Positions 10,475-19,021 of a stretch of DNA of 64,000 bases are shown piece by piece. Origin of the DNA: Chitiniphilus purpureus (lineage in GTDB: Bacteria; Pseudomonadota; Gammaproteobacteria; Burkholderiales; Chitinibacteraceae); the NCBI RefSeq assembly GCF_025642115.1, contig NZ_CP106753.1, forward strand, positions 3,783,501 through 3,847,500, in the 5' to 3' direction. The position numbers and the translations under genes were made by a program. The notes under the pieces are model-generated. The model was not told the DNA's origin and ran no database searches. It was given only the letters and a program-made list of their open reading frames with translations. Every line of letters begins with the position of its first letter. Position 1 is the first letter of the stretch.

Positions 10475-12235
10475 CTAGAAGATCAGGCGCGCGCCCTGGT
10501 AGAACGCCAGGCACAGCAGCCAGGCCAGGCCCAGCGACCAGACCACGGCAAAGGCGGCATAGCGCAGGCTGCCCGACTCTTTGTACAGCGTGGCGACCGC
10601 CGACACGCAGGGCACATAGGTGAGCGTGAACAGCATGAAGCTGTAGGCGGAAACCGGGTCCAGCGTCTGCGTGAGCACCGCCGCCAGCGCTTCGCCCTCC
10701 TGCCCGGCCAGCACTGCCAGCGCGCCCAGCACCACCTCCTTGGCCACGAAGCCGAACAGCAGCGGGATCGCCAGCAGCCCGTCGATGCCGATCGGCGCCA
10801 GCACGGGCTCGAACACCCTGGCCAGGGTATGCGCGTAGCTTGCCTCCTGGCTGGGGTAGTGGGTCAACGCCCACACCAGCGCCACGCCGAGCACGATCAT
10901 GGTGCTGGCCAACCGCAGGAATGCCCGAGTCTCGTGCCAACCCCGGCGCCATACCTGGCCCGGCAGCGGCAGCCGGTAAGGCGGCAGCTCCAGTGCGAAC
11001 GGTTCGGCCGAGACGAACCAGCGGCGCAGCAGCAGGGCGGTGCCCAATGCCAGCGCGATGCTGATCAGATAGAGCGACAGCAACACCCACGGCGCCTGCG
11101 CCGGGGTGAACAATGCGCCGGCGAGGAACAGGAAGATCTGCAGCCGGGCGGTGCACAAGGCGAATGGGATCGCCAGCATGGCGAGCCGGCGCGCCTTGCC
11201 ATCGCGGATCACCCGGGTGCCCATCAGCGCCGGCACATTGCAGCCGAATCCCATCATCAGCATCACGAAGCCACGTCCGTCGAGCCCGGCGCGCGCCATC
11301 AACGCGTCGGCGAGGAACGCGGCACGGGCGAAGTAGCCCGAATCCTCGATCACCGCCATCAGGCAGAAGAACAGGAAGATGATGGGCGCGAAGGTGAGCA
11401 CGGTGACCACCCCGTCCCAAAGACCGCCCTTGAGGAGGCCAGCCAGCCAGGCCGGCAGCGGTGCAAGCAGCGGGTCCACGGCGTGCTCGCCCAGCCAGGA
11501 CGCGGCCTGCTCCAGCCCATCCTGCAACGGCGCGCCGAGCGCGTAGGTGAGCTGGAACAGCAGGAACATCATCGTGACGAACAGCACGAGCCCCGCCAGT
11601 GGATGCAGCGCCCAACGGTCGAGCCGCTGGGTCAGCCCGGGTGGCAGCGTGGCCGCACGGGTGACGTAGGCTGCGTACAGACGCGCCTCCTCGGCATGCT
11701 GGCCCTCGGCAGGCGGTGGGGTACCGGCCGTGGGCAGCTGGACCGCGCCATCGGCCAGCCGCCCCAGTGCCGTGCGCAGCGCCGGTATCCCGTCGCCATG
11801 CTTGGCCGCGATCAGCAGCACCGGGCAGCCCAGCTCAGCGGCCAGCCCGACGCAGTCGACGTGAACGCCGGCGCGCCGTGCCTCGTCGCTCATGTTGAGC
11901 GCCACCACCAGCGGAAAGCCCAGCGCCTTCAGCTGCAACGCCAGCGCCAGCTGCCGGTCCAGCTGCAGCGCATTGAGCACCATCAGCACGCCTTGCAGCG
12001 GGGCCTGCGCCAGGAACTGCTGCGTGATCCGTTCATCCTCGGCCCCGCCACTCAGATCGTGGATGCCGGGCAGGTCGACCAGCTCGACCATATGCGCGCC
12101 CAGCAGCACCTTGCGCGCCGCCAGCTCGACCGTCAGACCGGGCCAGTTGGCCACGCGCGCGTTGCCGCCGCTCAGCCGGTTGAACAGCGTGGATTTGCCG
12201 GTATTGGGCATGCCCACCAGGGCGATGCGCTTCAT
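10475..12235 (-). CDS. feoB: Ferrous iron transporter FeoB, compact form
   Basis: 586 residues. The N-terminal G domain has G1 GMPNTGKS, G3 DLPG and G4 NMSD, with AAK in the G5 position. The membrane part contains both Gate motifs, recognisable as GFGCNVPALMGTRV (near 330) and FGFVAKEVVLGAL (near 490), plus the conserved YVPCVSAVATLYKE. FeoB imports Fe(II) across the inner membrane, driven or gated by nucleotide hydrolysis. E. coli FeoB is about 770 residues; this version has a short linker after the G domain and ends right after the last helix. The start overlaps the end of feoA by 4 bases, indicating translational coupling. Confidence 0.95.
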   Translation of the reverse strand: MKRIALVGMPNTGKSTLFNRLSGGNARVANWPGLTVELAARKVLLGAHMVELVDLPGIHDLSGGAEDERITQQFLAQAPLQGVLMVLNALQLDRQLALALQLKALGFPLVVALNMSDEARRAGVHVDCVGLAAELGCPVLLIAAKHGDGIPALRTALGRLADGAVQLPTAGTPPPAEGQHAEEARLYAAYVTRAATLPPGLTQRLDRWALHPLAGLVLFVTMMFLLFQLTYALGAPLQDGLEQAASWLGEHAVDPLLAPLPAWLAGLLKGGLWDGVVTVLTFAPIIFLFFCLMAVIEDSGYFARAAFLADALMARAGLDGRGFVMLMMGFGCNVPALMGTRVIRDGKARRLAMLAIPFALCTARLQIFLFLAGALFTPAQAPWVLLSLYLISIALALGTALLLRRWFVSAEPFALELPPYRLPLPGQVWRRGWHETRAFLRLASTMIVLGVALVWALTHYPSQEASYAHTLARVFEPVLAPIGIDGLLAIPLLFGFVAKEVVLGALAVLAGQEGEALAAVLTQTLDPVSAYSFMLFTLTYVPCVSAVATLYKESGSLRYAAFAVVWSLGLAWLLCLAFYQGARLIF

Positions 12236-12471
12236 GGCCGGTCCTCCGGCAGCCAGACCGAGATGGCGGCTGCCTCGGCGCGCCGCAGCATGAATTCGGT
12301 GGCGCCGACCCGCACCTGCACCGGGCCGCCAAGCCAGGCGCGCCGCACCAGCACCACCTGCCGGCCCACGCGCAGGCCCAGCGCCGCCAGACGCCGTGTC
12401 AGTTCGGGCAGGCAGCGGATGTCGTCCACCACCGCCGGCCGGCCGGGGACGAGTTCGGAAAGGACGCGCAT
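12232..12471 (-). CDS. feoA: FeoA-domain protein, partner of FeoB
   Basis: 79 residues with the SH3-like FeoA fold: LPELTRRLAALGLRVGRQVVL followed by GPVQVRVGATEFMLRRAEAAA, where RLAALGLRVG corresponds to the conserved R-L-x-x-LG-hydrophobic-x-G signature. FeoA is a small cytosolic protein that supports ferrous iron uptake by FeoB. The minus-strand ribosome-binding site GAGGAG lies directly ahead of the ATG. It overlaps feoB by 4 bases, and a Fur-like site lies 17 bases upstream of the start. Confidence 0.92.
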   Translation of the reverse strand: MRVLSELVPGRPAVVDDIRCLPELTRRLAALGLRVGRQVVLVRRAWLGGPVQVRVGATEFMLRRAEAAAISVWLPEDRP

Positions 12472-12487
12472 GGCAATCTCCTCAACT

Positions 12488-12506
12488 GAGAATGATTGCC
12501 ATTCTA
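12488..12506. promoter_or_regulatory. Fur-box-like operator of feoAB
   Basis: The 19 bases GAGAATGATTGCCATTCTA match the classical Fur consensus GATAATGATAATCATTATC at 13 positions, with both outer half-sites retained. The site lies directly upstream of feoA in the only non-coding gap before feoAB. Iron-dependent repression of feoAB by Fur is well established in many Proteobacteria, so this is the most probable regulator. Confidence 0.65.
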
Positions 12507-12573
12507 TTGAGCACCAGTGCTGCCTTTGTTGCGCCCGATCAAACCTGGTGCGGCCGGCGGACCGGCCGGCGTG

Positions 12574-13848
12574 TCACTTGCGGGCGATGGCGCGCCAACC
12601 GATGTCGCGGCGGTACTGCATGCCGGCGAACTGCACCGTGTCGGCCAATTCGTAGGCGCGCTTGTGCGCAAGCTTGAAGCTGTCCCCCAGCGCGGTGACG
12701 CACAACACCCGCCCGCCTGCGGTCACCGGGCGACCGTCCGCGTCCAGCGCGGTGCCGGCGTGGAATACATGCGCATCCTCCAGCACGCCGGGCAGGCCGG
12801 TGATCAGGTCGCCCTTGCGCGGACTATCCGGATAGTTGGCCGCCGCCAGCACCACGCCCAGCGCCACGCGCCGATCCCATTCGGCCTCGACCTGGTCCAG
12901 CTCGCCGTCGATACCGGCCTCGATCAGCGCGGCAAGATCGCTCTTGAGCCGCATCATCACCGGCTGGGTTTCCGGATCGCCGAAGCGGCAGTTGAATTCC
13001 ACCACCTTGACGCCGCCTTCGGCATCGACCATCAGGCCGGCGTACAGAAAGCCCGTGTAGTCCACCCCATCCTTGGCCATGCCCGCCACCGTGGGCAGGA
13101 TTACCTCGCGCATCGCACGCGCATGCACCTCGGGCGTGACCACCGGTGCCGGGCTGTAGGCACCCATGCCGCCGGTGTTGGGGCCGGCATCGCCGTCCAG
13201 CAGGCGCTTGTGGTCCTGGCTGGAGGCCATGGGCAGCACATGCCTGCCGTCGACCATCACGATGAAGCTCGCTTCCTCGCCTTCGAGGAATTCCTCGATC
13301 ACCACCCGCGCGCCGGCATCACCGAACTTGTTGTCGGCCAGCATCTGATCGATGGCGGCGTGCGCTTCGTCCAGCGTCATCGCCACCACCACGCCCTTGC
13401 CGGCGGCAAGGCCGTCGGCCTTGATCACGATGGGCGCGCCCGCCGCCTCGACATAGGCATGCGCGGCGCCCGCGTCGCTGAAGGTCTGGTAGGCCGCGGT
13501 GGGGATGCCATGCCGCTGCATGAAGGACTTGGCGAAATCCTTGGACCATTCCAGCTGCGCCGCAGCGCGGGTGGGGCCGAACACCTTGAGGCCGGCAGCG
13601 CGGAAACGGTCGACCACGCCTTGCGCCAGCGGTGCTTCCGGGCCGACGACGGTGAAGGCGATCTGCTCGTTGGTGGCCAGCGCCAGCCATTCATCGATGG
13701 ACGCGGCCGGCACGTTGACCAGATTGGGATCGAGCGCGGTCCCGGCATTGCCCGGTGCGACGAACACCTTGGCGACGCGCGGACTCTGCGCCAGCTTCCA
13801 CGCCAGCGCGTGTTCGCGGCCGCCGTTACCAATCACAAGAATATTCAT
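12574..13848 (-). CDS. purD: Phosphoribosylamine-glycine ligase (GAR synthetase)
   Basis: 424 residues; joins glycine to 5-phosphoribosylamine using ATP, step two of de novo purine synthesis. The ATP-grasp enzyme starts [20 protein letters not shown], and has [12 protein letters not shown] (ATP loop, near 150), SQDHKR followed by [16 protein letters not shown] (near 220) and [11 protein letters not shown] (metal site, near 290). The frame opens 24 codons earlier, but the conserved N terminus and an AAGGTG ribosome-binding site set the ATG at 13848. A GC-rich hairpin without a T-tract (CGGCCGG/CCGGCCG, 12550-12567) follows its stop. Confidence 0.97.
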   Translation of the reverse strand: MNILVIGNGGREHALAWKLAQSPRVAKVFVAPGNAGTALDPNLVNVPAASIDEWLALATNEQIAFTVVGPEAPLAQGVVDRFRAAGLKVFGPTRAAAQLEWSKDFAKSFMQRHGIPTAAYQTFSDAGAAHAYVEAAGAPIVIKADGLAAGKGVVVAMTLDEAHAAIDQMLADNKFGDAGARVVIEEFLEGEEASFIVMVDGRHVLPMASSQDHKRLLDGDAGPNTGGMGAYSPAPVVTPEVHARAMREVILPTVAGMAKDGVDYTGFLYAGLMVDAEGGVKVVEFNCRFGDPETQPVMMRLKSDLAALIEAGIDGELDQVEAEWDRRVALGVVLAAANYPDSPRKGDLITGLPGVLEDAHVFHAGTALDADGRPVTAGGRVLCVTALGDSFKLAHKRAYELADTVQFAGMQYRRDIGWRAIARK

Positions 13849-14080
13849 CACAGCACCTTGGGAAGGGAGAAGGGGGAAGAGCGAAGGGTAATCCACGTCC
13901 CTTCCAGCTCCTGCCTTCAAATCAGAATCTCAAAACCAGCGGCCACAGATCATGCCACGTTGGTACTTCAAATCTTCGGCACCCCGCAAAAGCGAAGCGC
14001 CTTGCGCAATCGAATCCCACTACTACAGTCGGGCCAGCAAACCCAAGCGAACCGAGCGCCACACAGCGCACCAAACCCGC

Positions 14081-14281
14081 GATTCGGGAGCGAGCCGCAC
14101 GAGGGCACGGAACGCGGCGGCGACGTGTACGTCGAGCCGCGCGACGGCCGCGGCCGTTGGCAAATCCATGGCCCCGATTCGGGAGCGAGCCGTGTCTGGA
14201 CGCGAAACCGAAGCCCGACGTGTACCTTGATGTACACGAGGGATGCGGTGACAAAGTCCAGGCACGGCCCAGCCCCGAATC
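14081..14281. repeat. Imperfect 95-bp tandem repeat between purH and purD
   Basis: Two head-to-tail units begin at 14081 and 14176. Both start with GATTCGGGAGCGAGCCG and both carry CGACGTGTAC exactly 40 bases later; both end in a related CAAA..TCCA..GGCCC..CCCC tail, after which a third unit may just begin (CCCCGAATC) as purH ends. The core of each unit is a hairpin: CGTGTAC-CTTGAT-GTACACG at 14219-14238 and CGACGT-GT-ACGTCG at 14121-14134. The whole 13849-14279 gap contains no supported gene. It could be a REP-like element or a transcript-processing structure; I do not recognise the family. Confidence 0.65.
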
Positions 14282-15842
14282 AATGGCGGAAGTGGCGCAC
14301 GCCGGTGAACACCATCGCAATGCCGTGCTCGTCCGCCGCGGCGATCACTTCGTCGTCGCGCACCGAGCCGCCTGGCTGGATGATGGCGGAAACGCCGTTC
14401 TCGGCGATCACATCCACGCCGTCGCGGAACGGGAAGAAGGCATCCGATGCCGCCGCCGAGCCGCGCAGATCGAGACCGGCATTGCGCGCCTTGATCGCAG
14501 CGATCTTGGTACTGTCCACCCGGCTCATCTGACCGGCACCGATACCCAGCGTCTGACCGCGGCCAGCAAACACGATGGCGTTCGATTTGACGAACTTGGC
14601 CACGTTCCAGGCGAACAGCAGGTCCTTGAGTTGGGACTCGGTCGGCTGGATCTGCGTCACGATCTTCAGATCGGCCAGTGTCAGCGTATGGGTATCCGGG
14701 GTCTGCACCAACAGGCCGCCGCCAACGCGCTTCAGATCGAACTTGTTCTCGCCGGTCTCGATGGCGACTTCGAGCACGCGCACGTTCACCTTCTTCGCCA
14801 GCAGTGCCAGTGCAGCCTCGGTGTAGCCCGGGGCGATCAGCACTTCCATGAACTGCTTGGATACGGCTTCGACAGTATCGACATCGATCGGCTTGTTGAA
14901 GGCGATGATGCCGCCGAAGGCGCTGGTGGTGTCAGTGGCAAACGCCAGCTGGTAGGCGCTGTAGGAATCGGCCGCGACGGCGACGCCACACGGATTGGCA
15001 TGCTTGACGATCACGCAGGCCGGCTGCTCGAACTGCTTGACCGCCTCCCAGGCGGCATCGGCGTCGGCGATGTTGTTGTAGCTCAGTTCCTTGCCCTGGT
15101 GCTGCCGGTAGTTGGCAAGGCTGCCCGGGGCGGGATGCAGGTCGCGGTAGAACGCGGCGCTCTGGTGCGGATTCTCGCCGTAGCGCATGTCCTGCACCTT
15201 CTCGAACTGCAGGTTGAGGCGCTGCGGATAGGCCGCCTTCCCGCCCTCGGCCGTCAGTGCGGTCAGGTAGTTGGAGATGGCGCCATCGTAGGCGGCGGTA
15301 TGGCTGAACGCCTTCTTGGCCAGCTCGATACGGGTGGCAAGGCTGAGCACGCCGCCGTTCGCCTGCATTTCGTCGATCAGGCCGGCATAGTCGGCCGCAT
15401 CGGTGACGATGGCGACATGGGCGTGGTTCTTGGCGGCCGAACGCACCATGGCCGGGCCGCCGATGTCGATGTTCTCGATGGCGTCCTCGAAGCTGCAGTC
15501 GGGCTTGGCGATGGTCGCCTCGAACGGATACAGGTTGACGCAGACCAGATCGATGTTGCCGATGCCGTGTTCCTTCATCGTGCCGACGTGGGCGTCCAGA
15601 TCACGCCGGCCGAGGATGCCGCCATGGATCTTGGGGTGCAACGTCTTCACGCGGCCGTCGAGCATCTCGGGGAACCCGGTGTACTCGCCCACCTCGACCA
15701 CGGCCACGCCGTTCTCGGCCAACAGCTTGGCGGTACCGCCGGTCGAAAGGATCTCGACCCCTTGCGCGGCAAGCGCGCGCGCGAAGTCGAGCACGCCGGT
15801 CTTGTCGGATACGCTGATCAGCGCACGCTGGATTTTGCTCAT
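14280..15842 (-). CDS. purH: Bifunctional AICAR formyltransferase / IMP cyclohydrolase
   Basis: 520 residues; catalyses the last two steps of IMP synthesis. The N-terminal cyclohydrolase (MGS-like) domain starts [20 protein letters not shown] and includes STGGTAKLL and [13 protein letters not shown]. The formyltransferase domain carries the conserved [12 protein letters not shown] segment (near 265) and ends with [11 protein letters not shown] and [11 protein letters not shown]. The ATG at 15842 has GAGGAA ahead. It follows fis by 62 bases in the dusB-fis-purH order common in Betaproteobacteria. A structured repeat follows it before purD. Confidence 0.97.
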   Translation of the reverse strand: MSKIQRALISVSDKTGVLDFARALAAQGVEILSTGGTAKLLAENGVAVVEVGEYTGFPEMLDGRVKTLHPKIHGGILGRRDLDAHVGTMKEHGIGNIDLVCVNLYPFEATIAKPDCSFEDAIENIDIGGPAMVRSAAKNHAHVAIVTDAADYAGLIDEMQANGGVLSLATRIELAKKAFSHTAAYDGAISNYLTALTAEGGKAAYPQRLNLQFEKVQDMRYGENPHQSAAFYRDLHPAPGSLANYRQHQGKELSYNNIADADAAWEAVKQFEQPACVIVKHANPCGVAVAADSYSAYQLAFATDTTSAFGGIIAFNKPIDVDTVEAVSKQFMEVLIAPGYTEAALALLAKKVNVRVLEVAIETGENKFDLKRVGGGLLVQTPDTHTLTLADLKIVTQIQPTESQLKDLLFAWNVAKFVKSNAIVFAGRGQTLGIGAGQMSRVDSTKIAAIKARNAGLDLRGSAAASDAFFPFRDGVDVIAENGVSAIIQPGGSVRDDEVIAAADEHGIAMVFTGVRHFRH

Positions 15843-15904
15843 GTGGTTCCTCGGTTCTCACTTGCGCCGGCCACGCCGCGCGGGCCGGTCCGTTGTCGAT
15901 CTGG

Positions 15905-16168
15905 TTACAGCAGGTCGTAGCCCTGCAGCTTCTTGCGCAGCGTATTGCGGTTGATCCCCAGCATCTCGGCTGCGCGTGTCTGATTGCCCCCCACACGGGC
16001 CAGCACCAGCCGCAGCAGCGGCTTTTCCACGCGTGCCAGCACCATGTCGTACAGCGCGCACGGCGCTTCGCCGTCCAGGTCATGGAAATACTGTTCCAGC
16101 GAAGCCACGATGGCCTCCGCGATCGGATCGCCTTCGCGCAGCGTGGCGCGTTCGGCCTGTTCAGTCAT
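15905..16168 (-). CDS. fis: Fis-family nucleoid-associated DNA-binding protein
   Basis: 87 residues. The C-terminal half is the Fis helix-turn-helix: LVLARVGGNQTRAAEMLGIN followed by RNTLRKKLQGYDLL, and an N-terminal part with SLEQYFHDLDGEAP matches the Fis dimer region. Fis bends DNA and influences rRNA promoters, recombination and chromosome structure. The ATG at 16168 overlaps the dusB stop by 4 bases; dusB-fis co-transcription is the textbook arrangement. The open frame extends upstream inside dusB, but that part is a shadow. Confidence 0.95.
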   Translation of the reverse strand: MTEQAERATLREGDPIAEAIVASLEQYFHDLDGEAPCALYDMVLARVEKPLLRLVLARVGGNQTRAAEMLGINRNTLRKKLQGYDLL

Positions 16169-17202
16169 GCGTCCCCCGATTGTTCTTGGTGCAGATCGTC
16201 CCCTGGCGGGTCGACATACTGCAAATACTCGCTCTGCATCGCCAGCCCATCGAAATAGGCCCGCGTCTCCCTCTTTTGCTCGGTGGTGCTCTCCAGCTGG
16301 TACATGGCCTGCCGGAATGGATTGCTGCCCGGCAACCCCTTGGTGTACCAGGCAATGTGTTTGCGGGCGATGCGGCAGCCGCCGTATTCGCCGTAGAAGC
16401 CATAGAGCGCGTCCAGATGTTCGAGCAGGACGTCGCGGATCTCGTCCACGCGGGGCGGCGGCAGCATTTGGCCGGTCGCCAGGAAATGGCCGATCTCGCG
16501 GAACAGCCAAGGCCGGCCCTGGGCCGCACGGCCGATCATGATCGCGTCCGCGCCGGTCTGTTTTAGCACTGCGTCGGCATCCTGGGGCGTGACGATGTCG
16601 CCATTGGCGATCACCGGGATCGACAGCATGCGCTTGGCCTCGCGGATCAGGCCGTAGCGTGCGTGGCCGTTGTACATGTCCTCGCGGGTACGCCCGTGGA
16701 TGGCGATGGCCGCCACGCCAGCCTCCTGCGCCAGCGCCGCCACCCGCAGGATGTTCTCCTCGCCGTTGCGGAACCCCAGCCGGGTCTTGAGCGTCACCGG
16801 CACATCGACCGCACCCACCACGGCACGCAGGATCTCGCCGACCAGCGCCTCATTCTGCAGCAACGCCGAGCCCGCAAGCTTGTTGCATACCTTCTTGGCC
16901 GGACAGCCCATGTTGATATCGATGATCTGCGCACCGAAACGCACGTTCAGGCGTGCCGCCTCGGCCAACTGCTGCGGGTCGGAACCGGCGATCTGCACCG
17001 CGATCGGTTCGGGCTCGCCACTGTGATCCATCCGGCGCCGGGTCTTGGGGTTGTCCCACAAGGCATTGTTGGCGCTGATCATCTCGGACACGGCATACCC
17101 TGCCCCGAAACGGCGGCACAGCTGACGGAACAGCCGGTCGGTCACGCCGGCCATTGGCGCGACAGCGAGGCGGTTGGGCAAGGTATAAGGGCCGATGCGC
17201 AT
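16165..17202 (-). CDS. dusB: tRNA-dihydrouridine synthase B
   Basis: 345 residues from the ATG at 17202, giving the family opening MRIGPYTLPNRLAVAPMAG; an in-frame ATG 11 codons earlier (17235) is an alternative start. This FMN enzyme reduces uridines in the D-loop of tRNA. Seen: the catalytic Cys in DINMGCPAKKVCNKLAGSAL (near 100), the FMN-phosphate segment AIAIHGRTREDMYNG and IPVIANGDI, and IGRAAQGRPWLF. It ends overlapping the fis start by 4 bases and leads the dusB-fis-purH group. Confidence 0.95.
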   Translation of the reverse strand: MRIGPYTLPNRLAVAPMAGVTDRLFRQLCRRFGAGYAVSEMISANNALWDNPKTRRRMDHSGEPEPIAVQIAGSDPQQLAEAARLNVRFGAQIIDINMGCPAKKVCNKLAGSALLQNEALVGEILRAVVGAVDVPVTLKTRLGFRNGEENILRVAALAQEAGVAAIAIHGRTREDMYNGHARYGLIREAKRMLSIPVIANGDIVTPQDADAVLKQTGADAIMIGRAAQGRPWLFREIGHFLATGQMLPPPRVDEIRDVLLEHLDALYGFYGEYGGCRIARKHIAWYTKGLPGSNPFRQAMYQLESTTEQKRETRAYFDGLAMQSEYLQYVDPPGDDLHQEQSGDA

Positions 17203-17264
17203 GGCGCGGGAACAAGGCGCGAAAAAGGCCGGCATTCTAACGCCTGCCTATTTTTTGGGCAACC

Positions 17265-17897
17265 TCAGAAATGCAATTCCCACGGCTCGGCGCGGCCGGC
17301 CTCGATCCATTCCTGCACGGGCGGCAGTGCCAGCACCGTCTCCATGTAACGCTGCGCGTCGTCCGGCACGGTGATGCCGTAGGTGACAAAGCGCAGCACC
17401 ACCGGCGCGTAGAACGCATCGGCCCAGCTGAAGCGGCCGAACAGAAACGGAGCCCCGCCGGCAAAGCGGTTCCTGCAATCGGTCCAGATCGCAACGATGC
17501 GCTCGATGTCCGCAGCGACCTCGGGCGTGAGCCCGACCTGCCGACGCGCCCGGATATCCATGCTGCACAGCGTGCGCAGCGCCTGGAAGCCCGAGTGCAT
17601 CTCGGCGCAGACCGAGCGCGCCACCGCGCGTGCCGCCGCGTCCTGCGGCCACAGTTGCCGGTCGGGGAACTTCTCGGCGATGTACTCGGCGATGGCAAGC
17701 GAATCCCACACCGCCAGCTCGCCGTCCAGCAATGCGGGGACCCGGCCGGTCGGCGAATACTTCAGCATCTCGGCCTTGCTGCCTTCCTGATAGAGCGGGA
17801 TCAGGATCTCCTCGAAGGCGATGCCGGCCATCTTGAGACCAAGCCAGGGCCGCAGCGACCAGGAGGAATAGTTCTTGTTGCCGATGACAAGTTGCAT
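17265..17897 (-). CDS. Glutathione S-transferase family protein
   Basis: 210 residues. The N-terminal thioredoxin-like domain begins MQLVIGNKNYSSWSLRPWLG, with the SSWSLR active-site serine segment, then SPTGRVPALLDGELAVWDSL and the conserved glutathione contact around D-S-L-A-I-A-E-Y. An all-helical C-terminal domain follows, with FLFGRFSWADAFYAPVVLRF. This is the bacterial subgroup with a N-K-x-Y-S-S-W-S opening. It should be a soluble glutathione-binding enzyme; the substrate is unknown. The ATG at 17897 has AAGGTG ahead; the longer frame to 17969 lacks family similarity. Confidence 0.9.
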   Translation of the reverse strand: MQLVIGNKNYSSWSLRPWLGLKMAGIAFEEILIPLYQEGSKAEMLKYSPTGRVPALLDGELAVWDSLAIAEYIAEKFPDRQLWPQDAAARAVARSVCAEMHSGFQALRTLCSMDIRARRQVGLTPEVAADIERIVAIWTDCRNRFAGGAPFLFGRFSWADAFYAPVVLRFVTYGITVPDDAQRYMETVLALPPVQEWIEAGRAEPWELHF

Positions 17898-17972
17898 GGG
17901 GCACCTTTGCCGGTGGGTCGAAGCGGCCATTCTAACCCTGTGTCCCGGCAACGGTTCCGGAACCGGCACCTG

Positions 17973-18872
17973 TTACAGCAGGATCAACCCCAGCACCGAC
18001 AGGATCAGCGCCCACTTCGCCGCGTAGTACGCCGGCTTGCTGCGCCGCTTGAGCGCCTTGCCCGCTTGGCGCACCGCGTAGAGCACCCCGAATGCCTTGT
18101 TGAGCGCGCCGGTGCGGTCGCCCTCCTGGTTGGGCGAGGCCGCCGCGGCCAGCAGCACGCGGCCGACCGCCCGGTTGACCCATTGCGCCCAGCGATAGCG
18201 CATGGGCCGCTCCAGATCGCAGAACAGGATGATGCGGTTGGTGGTGGTCTGGTTGTCGGCGTAGTGGATGTAGGTCTCGTCGAAGATCACCGCCTCGCCG
18301 TCGCGCCAGCTGTAGCGCTCGCCGTCCACTTCGATGAAGCAGGCGTCGTCGTTGGGGGTGATCAGCCCAAGGTGATAGCGCAGCGAGCCCGCGTACGGGT
18401 CGCGGTGGCGCACCAGCCGGCTGCCCGGCGGCAGCGCGGCGAACATCGCGGCCTTCACCGTCGGCATGCCGGCCAGCAATTGCGAGGTCTGCGGGCACAG
18501 CTGCTGCGCCGATGGGTGCGGCGTGCCGTACCACTTGAGATAGAAGCGCTTCCAGCCGCTCTTGAAAAAGGAATTGAACCCGGCATCGTCACGCCGGGCC
18601 GATGCCTTGATATGCCCCTCGGAAAACAGCGCCTCGGCCTCGGCCCGCATCGCCGGCCATGCCGCGCGCAGCCTTTCCAGTTCCGGGAACGCGCTGACCG
18701 GTACGTAGGGCGTGGTCGGCACCCTGGAGAACAGGTACATGAAGCAATTGATCGGCGCCATGAAGCTTGAATGGTCGGTCAACTGCCGCCAGAAGCCGTG
18801 CCGCACCCGGCCGCGGTAGTGCACATGGATGCCGCAGACGATGAAGAGCGAAACGATCAGCCATTTGGTCAT
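17973..18872 (-). CDS. lpxO: LpxO-type lipid A 2-hydroxylase (Asp/Asn beta-hydroxylase family)
   Basis: 299 residues. An N-terminal membrane anchor (WLIVSLFIVCGIHVHYRG) is followed by RHGFWRQLTDHSSFMAPINC, the pattern of LpxO rather than of free aspartyl hydroxylases. The 2-oxoglutarate/Fe(II) core is visible: RLVRHRDPYAGSLRYHLGL (iron His and Asp), then EAVIFDETYIHYADN with the second iron His, and the arginine in TNRIILFCDLERP. A second hydrophobic helix closes the protein (WALILSVLGLILL). The enzyme 2-hydroxylates the acyl chain of lipid A on the cytoplasmic membrane face. The ATG at 18872 is preceded by AAGGA. Confidence 0.88.
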   Translation of the reverse strand: MTKWLIVSLFIVCGIHVHYRGRVRHGFWRQLTDHSSFMAPINCFMYLFSRVPTTPYVPVSAFPELERLRAAWPAMRAEAEALFSEGHIKASARRDDAGFNSFFKSGWKRFYLKWYGTPHPSAQQLCPQTSQLLAGMPTVKAAMFAALPPGSRLVRHRDPYAGSLRYHLGLITPNDDACFIEVDGERYSWRDGEAVIFDETYIHYADNQTTTNRIILFCDLERPMRYRWAQWVNRAVGRVLLAAAASPNQEGDRTGALNKAFGVLYAVRQAGKALKRRSKPAYYAAKWALILSVLGLILL

Positions 18873-18979
18873 TGTGTGGTCCTTGAGCGCGCTGGGCGGG
18901 GGCGGTGACGCGGGGGCGCCTGCCAGGGCAGCCGTTCCAGGCGCAACCGCATCACCCCGCCAACGATCCCTTGGCGGAT

Positions 18980-19006
18980 AAAAAAAGCGGGCCAGGCCCG
19001 CTTTTC
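18980..19006 (-). terminator. Rho-independent terminator after gatB
   Basis: A perfect 10-bp stem AAAAGCGGGC/GCCCGCTTTT around the loop CAG (18983-19005), flanked by A-runs and T-runs. Read on the minus strand it lies 16 bases past the gatB stop and ends in a T-run, so it terminates the gatCAB transcript. The flanking T4 on the plus strand makes it partly bidirectional. Confidence 0.85.
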
Positions 19007-19021
19007 TTGGGATCGGTAGAC

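Noticed and set aside
12550..12567. GC-rich hairpin between purD and feoA as a terminator
   Set aside because: Perfect 7-bp stem but no T-tract on the minus strand, so it is not called as an intrinsic terminator.
8963..12655. 1230-codon plus-strand frame across hemA and feoAB
   Set aside because: Antisense shadow: it opposes three recognisable genes and has His/Arg/Gln-rich low-information sequence.
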